NCBI GenBank assembly: GCA_025267735.1
Contig: CM046311.1
Span: 26,015,329 to 26,079,328 of the forward strand
Reading direction: 5' to 3'
Length of the DNA: 64,000 nucleotides
Origin: Mactra quadrangularis
Lineage: Eukaryota; Mollusca; Bivalvia; Venerida; Mactridae
This document shows positions 56,041 to 64,000 of the stretch, in pieces. Position numbers and translations under genes: made by a program. Numbering within the stretch: the stretch's first letter is position 1; every line of letters starts with the position of its first letter. The notes beneath the pieces were generated by a model, which did not search any database, was not told the origin of the DNA, and worked only from the letters and a program-made list of their open reading frames with translations.

Positions 56041-57671
56041 TGTGAAACAGGCGAAGCTATAAGCGGCATTTCAGAAGTGCGATATTGAGTAGTGGTCCAT
56101 TTTTCCGCATGCCAGCAAATAGTTCAATATTAAAAACTCGATACATAACTGCCTTTATCTTGCATTCACACATACTTCATAAAATTCATTGCGACATCAA
56201 ATCTCTTCAATTTTGTGAACAATTAAACTATGTTAGAAAAGTAATAACTCGACTAGTTACCGCGGATGTATACATGTACATCGATTTCATTCATGAAAAA
56301 TTATGAATGAAAATATTTTACTCGTCCCCGTATCAAACACTATAGTCACGTGATTAACAATGGAAAGACTCGATCAAACGCTTTACTTTGAATTTGTAAG
56401 AACGGTTAAATTTCACAATAATATAAACAGTGGAGTAAATGTTTTATTTCTGTGTAAAAAAATAAACAAATATTGAATGACACAATATGCTAGTTGTGAA
56501 GTAGTCTATTCGCCGTGCAAATTCGAATATTTCATAAGTCCATTACTACTGTTCTTCGCAGTGAAACATTGACATGTAATATTGTAACGAGCTCACCCCG
56601 GATAACTGTGGACGCGTGCATAGATCTACGCACGATGTATCGTCTAGATCTATACCGCGGGAGTCGATCTACGTCAGTTGAGGTATTCCGAGGTGAACTG
56701 GTTGGTATCGGGGTTGAGAGGCCTGTCGAGTGGTTCTCTTACACCTGTGGTTCAATTGGTAGCGTGAACGATTGAAGTACACTTAATGCTCTCGTCAACA
56801 TTGTCTGCGTACCAGGTACACAAGGGTGAACACAAAGACAACTCGTTGGTAAAGTTTCAACTCGAATGTTTTATTTTACGTTGAAAGTATTCTATCTACC
56901 AATGACTAAAATAACTTAGAATTCCTATTTAACAATAAAATGCAGATATATCCATGACTATAATACTTTGATTTGGCCCCTAAACAATCTTTTAGACGAA
57001 AACATAGTTCCTTTAGACTGTGCAGTGTAGGAATAAATTCCCAGAGTTAGATGTAAACATGACAGGAACGCTGACATTTAGACAAAATGTGCTCGTAACA
57101 AAATGGATCAAAACTTGCGTTGAAACTGGATTTAAACATTAACATTCAGCAAAAGTGTACGGAATTAACTAATTCACATCTAGGATTAGGATTTAACATC
57201 GAAGCCGAAGGATACAAATTTACTGGAATGTAGAGGATCCAAATATGCGAACGTCGCGAAAACTGGTTACGAAACATACTGGATAAACAAACATTGATTT
57301 GAGCTCAGAATCCTAGTTCATAACCTACATATATGTGCTAATGTGTTCTGTGTGTTGCCCAGAACACTAGTCATTGTGTGCTTTATGGCTAGAGACATGC
57401 ATCATGCTCACTAAACAGGAAACACGGAACGCAGAAAATGTAAACATGAATTACAAGCCAAGGTAACTTCTGATTTAAACTGTAGTTATTATGTGTATTA
57501 TACCCCGGCCCGTTTCAATATTAGCTGGGGAGGGGGGGGGGGCTATTGCATTTACCGGTACGTAGTAATTCATCTGAAGTAGAAATACCAGTATTAGAAT
57601 TTTCAAAAATGTTTTACTGTGTATTCACAACGTATCCAAACCGTCCAAAGTTTATACATAGAAGACTAGAC
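56041..57671. promoter_or_regulatory. CpG-richer stretch, possible promoter
   Basis: This stretch has clearly more CpG than its flanks, with words such as CGCGTG, CGCGG and CACGTG (about 56345). A minus-strand donor-like CCGGG|GTGAGC lies near 56594. An upstream start for the EVI5-like gene or for another gene is possible. The 86-codon frame at 56515-56775 is unrecognised. A run of 11 G is near 57531-57541. Confidence 0.25.
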
Positions 57672-58414
57672 TTAAGGTTCATGTAAAGTCTGTGTTTGCA
57701 TTAAAAATAGTAAAATGAAAAATGCTCTAACTCTTTCATACTTCCATCAAGAGCAGTGTATTATACATCAAAATGTTCCTTATGAAACATACAATGTGAT
57801 GTTGGTAATTAATTAAGATGAAAACGTTTACCGAAAGATGCATTTGCAAAATTGATGCTGTAAATCTGAAAATACTAAAAGACATTAAGAATTTTTTACA
57901 AACTAATTTAACATTAAACCATTTATATAACATTATAGTTCATATTCTAATGAAGGTACTCCAATATTTAAAACCTAAATAAATGTTAAAACAAAACTAA
58001 GGTAAATGAAAAACATTTTGACAGATACAAGTGTAATGGGTTTTCACGACCCTGTTTCTACTTTCACTTTTGTTTTTCAATTGCCTTAGTTTTGTTTTAA
58101 TATTTATTGAGGTTATAAATATTGCAGTACCTTCATTGGAAGGTGTACTATAAGGTTTTGTAAAGGAATTAATGTTAAATTTTGTTGTAAGAAAATTTTA
58201 ATGTAATTTAGTATTTTTATTTATGCAGCATCAATTTTGCAAATACATCTTTTTCTATATATTTTTATCGTAATTGATGACCGGCATCATTTTGTATGTT
58301 TCATAAGAAACATTTTGATGTATAAAACAATACTGTTGGTAGAAATATAACAGAATTAGAGCTATTCCTGTTTTACTATTTTTTTAGCAAACCAAGACTT
58401 TACATGAACCTTAA
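57672..58414. mobile_element. Long palindromic TTAA element, 735 bp
   Basis: TTAA at 57672-57675 and 58411-58414 flank ends GGTTCATGTAAAGTCT and AGACTTTACATGAACC. Most of the element is an imperfect inverted copy of itself, with arms of about 340 bp around a centre near 58043. It is the same design as the element at 21979 with different sequence, and it has no coding frame. Confidence 0.88.
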
Positions 58415-60956
58415 CATGCCCTGATAATATGTAAGACCATTGAGTCTATTTTCAGAATTCCAGAAATTAGCATGCTTTGTTTACAATTGAAGTAAATGAA
58501 TTGAAGTAATATCCCTCAACGTTTAAAGCCGTGCTGAGTCTATTTAGAGAATATCAAGATTTGCGTGACAAGTGAATGATACCTAACATTTAGACCTTTT
58601 TTGATTCATTTTATGGAACTTTCTGGGCTGATGAAAGTACACCGAATAAACAGGTGTTGTCCAGGATTTGTTCGGACTACGAACATAAAACAGCATTATT
58701 ATGGTCGACTCTAGAACTGTTCCTGTCTCTATTTGACATATAGGGACTAGCCCCAATCTTTGAGCAAACCGAAATATTCCTATATAAATAAGAAGGGTGT
58801 TAAGCTAACAGCTATGTCTATGAGGGGCATGACTTAAACCTGTCTCAGTGGATACTGGTTACGCATCTCGGCTGATTGGATACAGATAATCTTGTCCCGT
58901 ATAAATACATTTGCCCGTTAGTAGGTAAGATATGTTTGCATTTTTTCAACAAAAAGGAGTTTTAAAAAAGAAAACACATGCTATTATTAGCTGCGCATAT
59001 TTTCTATTTTTTTGCAACTTCATTGACACTGGTTATACTTCATGCAATAATAATGTTATTTTCTGGTAATACACGCAGATAACCCAACAAAAAAATGTGC
59101 GAAAGAGTTCAAATGTGCATCCCTATTTTGACTGTCCGATGTCCACTTTTTCATCGTGTGACCTCAAATGCATTGTTCTGATTGGCTTACAACAACCGGT
59201 GTCAACACGAAAAATCCTCAAATCTTGATAATTGTACTTATCGCTGCCGACGCATAACCATAACATTTACCCTATAGCCCTGTTTGATTAGAGGGACAAG
59301 AAAATATTAATGCAAAGTATTAAATACCGCCGGGCAGTGGTTACATTATGAGTACATACATCAAGAGAGAAAACAAAGATAGATAAAGCAAAAAGAGTAC
59401 ACAATCATGTATTCTAAGGTATAGTAAAGAATATGAGAGTATTCCATGATTAAATGGCAGGTTATAGATAAACATGTACAATATCTAAAAGTTCAGCATG
59501 CAGACACAGTGTCAAAACTTACTAAAGACAAGTACAAATAATTTATAACTTTTACGTCATGCATTTTGTGCTTCGTTTACGATAAACCCGATCCAAAATT
59601 CCTAGCTGGAGTAATCGCTTATAAATTGCTATCGCTTATAAATATGCAGCAAATCTGTTCACAAAGACGTGCGTGAAATATATCAGTACGTGTGGTTTTT
59701 AGCATGAACCTCAATTTAGGAGAATTTATGAAAATAATGCACTTAAAGTGCCCATCAATGGCAGAATTTTTATTGCAGTACTATAAAATTAAAAATTATT
59801 ACAATTTAATTAGCTCTGTCAGCATTTGTAAATAAAAAAGGAGGACGCAAGTAAAAGAAATCATGAACTGCTTCTACCATCAGATTCTGATGACTCCAAT
59901 GTGTAAATAAGTGATCTTATTTTAAGTTCATGATATTTTGTCTTTTATCAGGGGCTACTGTCCCTGAACACCCGCTTTTTCATGGTCATCGTCAATACCG
60001 ACACGTTGAAGACACAGGGATTCATAACGATAACCATTTATACCTATATCCATGGCTGCCCTAATTGTGGCATGTACCCATTAAATAAAACCCTCTTTTG
60101 GCTTCAAAGTTTGCATTGCATGTCTATGGAAAGTATGTTATGAATTTTAAAAAAATAAGAATTTTTGGATATGCGGAGGTTAAAATCTATGCTAGTTAAA
60201 ATCACAAACAAAATTTGAGTAAATTCCATCGGATAGTTATTTAGATATTTCATTGGGTCCAGCTTTAAGACAAAATACCTATAAAATGAAAACATTTTGT
60301 ATTTTTAATGTGTATTTCACAATTCATATTGTTTCATTTCAATTAATGATATTGTTCTCTACCTCATGCTGTTGCGTTGTCCTTTTTTTTTTAAAATGTA
60401 CATACTGCAGGCTGATCCAACAATTGTTATCAACTTCATTTATGATAATTTCTACAGCTTACCTTAAAAGTAACTCATATTAGCAGAACAGTTCTGTTCT
60501 GTTTATGATAGCTATGAAAGTAAGATTACAAAAAACAAGAATTATTTGAAATTTCTTTTTTCCATTTTTGAATCATCTAGCTTGTGAATTATGATTTTAA
60601 TTTTTTCTTCACGTGTTCAACATGATTTTGATATTTTACTTGAAGCACAATATTTTGTTATTATAGACAGGATGTATGAAATCATTGTGTTGACATTACT
60701 GAAAACCATTATTTCTATTGAATGAGGAAATAATACTTCTCACAGTTCTTCATCAACTAGTAATTATACAAGTCCATTGATCAGTGAGTTATAAGAAAAT
60801 GTATGCCAATCTTTCTTAAAAAGCTCTTAATCATCAGATTTGATTTATACCTAAATTAATGACTGGTTATAGGTGAGACGAAACTGAAGCTTGAACTATT
60901 GATGGTTGTTTGAGCCTTCAACACAGTCTTGCTTCAGTGCTTTTCAGCACTTTGAT
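58415..60956. other. No gene recognised
   Basis: Mixed DNA, CpG-richer up to about 59.7 kb and AT-rich after. A TATAAATA at about 58901 is followed by TAG|GTAAGAT, too close to be a normal promoter and donor pair. No homologous frame was found. Confidence 0.35.
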
Positions 60957-61270
60957 TTTTGTTTGTTGGGTTTAATGCAGTAGCACTACATTGTATAGGT
61001 CAATTCACGGCTGTCAGTCAACCTACTTACCATTCCTGGAACCACTAAATCTCTGTATTTTGCTGATAACCAGGCACATACTTCTGTCAGTGACTGACAA
61101 CTGTCCAACATGATTTAGAATCAGAGTATCTGAGTAGTGGGAGAATGGTCTTTGAAATCATTTCATGACCAACTCCACAAAAGTATGCCCCCCTCAGGAA
61201 TCAAACCCTATTGACCCCTCGATAAGTAGTAGACTTGCGTGCTTGCAACTGAGCTTAAGCCAGGTGGCTT
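60957..61270 (-). mobile_element. SINE family B copy 3
   Basis: Best-preserved copy of the family. From the left it has GTTTGTTGGG, ACATTGTATAGGTCA, GTCAGTCAACCTACT, GTCAGTGACTGACAACTG, ATCATTTCATGACCAACTCC, then a tRNA-like head (minus strand: CTGGCTTAAGCTCAGTTGCA and GGGTTTGATTCCTGAG). Confidence 0.75.
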
Positions 61271-61536
61271 AATTGAACATTTAGATAGAAATAATATAAA
61301 CAGAGTTAATAGATAGAATAGTGATAGAATACTAAGCAATAACAAAAAGTGACTTATAAATGTTATTTAGTGTTATATTTGTTTTAAAGATTGATATCAG
61401 TAAATATAAATCAATTCAAACAAACAAAACAATTTCAAGAGGTAAAGTGAAACATTCCTTCAGTTTAAAGTTTAAGATAAAAACAATCTACTTGTCCTTG
61501 AAGTACCTGACATGGTCAAACTGTTGAAATGTAAAA
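61271..61536. other. No gene recognised
   Basis: A short AT-rich spacer between a SINE and a MITE. Confidence 0.4.
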
Positions 61537-61879
61537 TATGGTGCACTCCAAAAGTTCTTGGATAAATGATATTTTGAAAAAAAAACTGATCATGCATTCC
61601 ATAATAATTTTACAATAATAATGTTGTTTTTTTCAAGTATATATAGTTTGAATCATATGTTTCATATGAGGTGCACATGGAAGATTGGATTCATTCAAAT
61701 GTCAGTAGCCTTGTTAAATAAAGTCTTTATTATTATTATTATTATGCTGATAAACTAATTAATATTGATTTAGTACTAATGGCTCAATAACTATCTTTAG
61801 GGTTTTTTTTCATGGTTAATTGTAAATCTGATAATCCTAAAAACAATATTTTGTCAAGGAACTTTTGGAGAGCACAGTA
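61537..61879. mobile_element. Tc1-like MITE, 339 bp
   Basis: TA at 61537-61538 and 61878-61879 flank ends TGGTGCACTCCAAAAGTTCT and (inverted) CTGTGCTCTCCAAAAGTTCC. It contains an ATT microsatellite near 61727. TA target and CAGTGC(A/C)CTCC-type ends fit Tc1/mariner. Confidence 0.8.
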
Positions 61880-62788
61880 CTTGAAGATATTTCAAATAAT
61901 TTATTCTGAAAGACTTAAAGGTCTTAAAATATTCATGAATGTTACAGTAAACTATTTGATGATAAAAGACTTGACCACTAGCTGACACTGCTCATATACA
62001 CATATAAGTCATAGTGGACACCATAACATGGCTAGATTCAAACTATTAAATTCACAGATAAACCAGTGAGAACTTTATCATTTCTAAGGTTGGCAATATC
62101 ACAGAGAGCAATAATCTGACAACAATCCCAGAGCTATATCAAGACCACAACACAACCAACTATTCCACATTGTTAAGTCAGACAACTCCCTCATATTGAA
62201 TGTATGAAACTTATGAAGGATCAAAACTAGATTTAAAGACAGATTCAAACTTTGATTAAAAAACAGTATCATAGACCAGTAAAACATAGCCAACACGTTA
62301 AATATACCAGTAATAGCCTGTCATAGCATTCTGCTATCCAATCCCAACAATAAACAAAGTTAAAAGATGGAGTATGAGAAAACTTGTTAACAGAAAAATG
62401 CAAAATTTGACCCAGAATTTCAGATATGTGTATTGATCTAGCTTTCACATCTGTATTAAAATGTTCTTGTTGTATATATTCTAACACTTCAAGAATATAT
62501 TGATAGGTCAGATAAAAGCTAGTCTATTTTTCCTTCATTTACATGTAGTTTGACTAGTTATACCCTTTGTAACATAGTGCCCATCCATATAACAAATCAA
62601 CGTTTTGTCTTTTGTCACAGATTTCAAGTTTTTTTCTAAGATAATTAATTTTCCTAGTGTGTATATTTCTCTAGATATTATAGATTTATAATTTATTAAC
62701 AATGTTCCAGACTGTATCATTTATCTATGTTTTATAATTGTTAATAGTAAGACAGGTTGGATAGACTTGTCCACAATATCTCTCAGTA

Positions 62789-62993
62789 TACAGAGCACTC
62801 CAAAAGTTATTGGTTGTATTAAATTTTTAGAAAACTGGTCATGCATATCTAAAGTAATTTTACAATAATTAAAGATAAGATACCTGTTTAAACCATATAA
62901 TGGTAAATTAATACCGATTTTGAGATTTGCTCATATGCCTCTTTTTTATCTTAAAAATGGAATTATGTTCAAAGACTTTTGAAGGGCACTTTA
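62789..62993. mobile_element. Tc1-like MITE, 201 bp
   Basis: TA at 62789-62790 and 62992-62993 flank ends CAGAGCACTCCAAAAGTTAT and (inverted) AAGTGCCCTTCAAAAGTCTT. The AAAACTGGTCATGCAT interior is shared with the element at 61537. Confidence 0.72.
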
Positions 62994-64000
62994 GATTCAT
63001 TGATTCATTGACAGAAGAGATACAGTATAATATATTGATATACTATATAACATTGACTCTCACTTACAGTATGTCTCATATTACATTATTTCCATTATAT
63101 ACGACACATTCAGGGTCCACTGATCAAACATTTGTCTGATTGTTTCAATTTCAAATTGTTAATCACCATTTTCTTCAGTAACTGACAACAGCTAGCCAAA
63201 TGATCCAAGCCAGCTTTTCAGAATTTTACTTATCAGTACTCATTAACCTATCTACAATGAGTCAAAATTCTACTCCACCTTATACTGGGAAAATCAACAC
63301 AATTTTTAGAATTAATGGTCTACAGTATTAAACTATAATTTTCCAGAGTCTAGTGACATGATCTTACAAACAAACTCAACACAATTGATAGTGAAGAGCC
63401 TGTGAAAGCCACTTGAAGGATAGTTGCCTTAGTTATAATAACATAATGAATAAAACAATATATACTCTGATTCCTGAAAGTGGACATGTTTCTGAGAAAA
63501 CAAATTTTTCATCACAAGCTTAAACAAAACATACAAACAAACAAAATTTCACATCTTCAAAATTACAGCTTTAATGATTTGGATTGCAAATATAATATTG
63601 ACTCATGGATTTTGAACAAATTTCACACAAGAAAGAAAGTATAAGTAAAAACTGACAACAACATCAAATTTTATCAATACATTCACCAAAATCATCAGAC
63701 AAGAAAATTTCCCTTAATTATCATCTTGTCTAATATATAAACATATTGAATTATATCACAAATCAAAAGAATGATAAATAACAAATACAAATCAATTAGC
63801 ATAAGCAACCCAATTACTCTGCAATTTACATGTAAATAAAAAAATCTTTGCACACTAATTTAGTAGTATCCATTTCATGGTTTTCAAAGGTCTCATTTAA
63901 GAGCAAACTTATAGCACTGTAAGTCCTATATGAACAGCTTTGCTCAAAATTTCATTTCTCAAAAACCTTTATTAAGGTACTGTTTACCTATAAATTCAGA
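62994..64000. other. No gene recognised
   Basis: AT-rich DNA to the window edge; no repeat array or coding signal was identified. Confidence 0.4.

Noticed and set aside
38515..64000. Upstream TBC-domain exons of EVI5
   Set aside because: I looked by eye for conserved TBC words (for example YCQG and WFLT) on the minus strand and found none. A translated search is needed before calling them absent.

Overview
This is animal nuclear DNA. It is AT-rich (roughly one third G+C by eye), has intron/exon structure with GT-AG splice sites, and is full of MITE-like inverted-repeat elements, tRNA-derived SINEs and minisatellites. The repeat style (frequent TACATGTA words, a GGAC-microsatellite element, tRNA-headed SINEs) suggests a mollusc, probably a bivalve. 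That assignment is inference; nothing in the window fixes the species.

One protein-coding gene can be reconstructed, on the minus strand from about 38.5 kb down to 14.9 kb: an EVI5/EVI5-like protein. Eleven coding exons join in frame into 601 codons plus stop (1806 nt). The translation matches the coiled-coil half of EVI5 and then ends in an acidic, Ser-rich tail. The Rab-GAP (TBC) domain that precedes this coiled coil in known EVI5 proteins is not encoded here. The most 5' exon has its own ATG with an in-frame TGA two codons upstream, a palindromic CRE (TGACGTCA) about 50 bp away and a TATA-like stretch beyond it. It therefore looks like an internal first exon that makes a TBC-less isoform. 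A second CpG-richer patch at about 19.7-20.3 kb, with YY1-like and CRE-like words and a good minus-strand splice donor, may be another internal promoter for the last two exons. I found no TBC exon between 38.5 and 64 kb; those exons may lie beyond the right edge.

Layout: 1-8.5 kb, CpG-richer DNA with a 5 x 64 bp tandem repeat, two hairpin elements, two two-copy duplications and a SINE with target-site duplications; 8.5-9.9 kb, a 31-bp minisatellite; 10-14.9 kb, a piggyBac-like MITE, a hAT-like MITE with a 19-G run, a TA-flanked MITE and the likely 3' UTR; 14.9-38.5 kb, the EVI5-like gene, whose introns hold SINEs, a 1.26-kb TTAA-flanked palindrome, a 43-bp minisatellite, a hAT-like MITE, a pogo-like MITE and a near-perfect 30-bp minisatellite; 38.5-64 kb, no convincing gene, but a 2.1-kb TIR element carrying about 34 strand-biased CGTGT words, a hAT MITE with a perfect 8-bp target duplication, a 2.47-kb 50-bp minisatellite that grades into a Tc1-like terminal repeat, a second TTAA palindrome, SINEs and Tc1-like MITEs.

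Most other open reading frames of 60-140 codons look like chance or satellite artefacts. No rRNA, functional tRNA, CRISPR or bacterial feature was seen.
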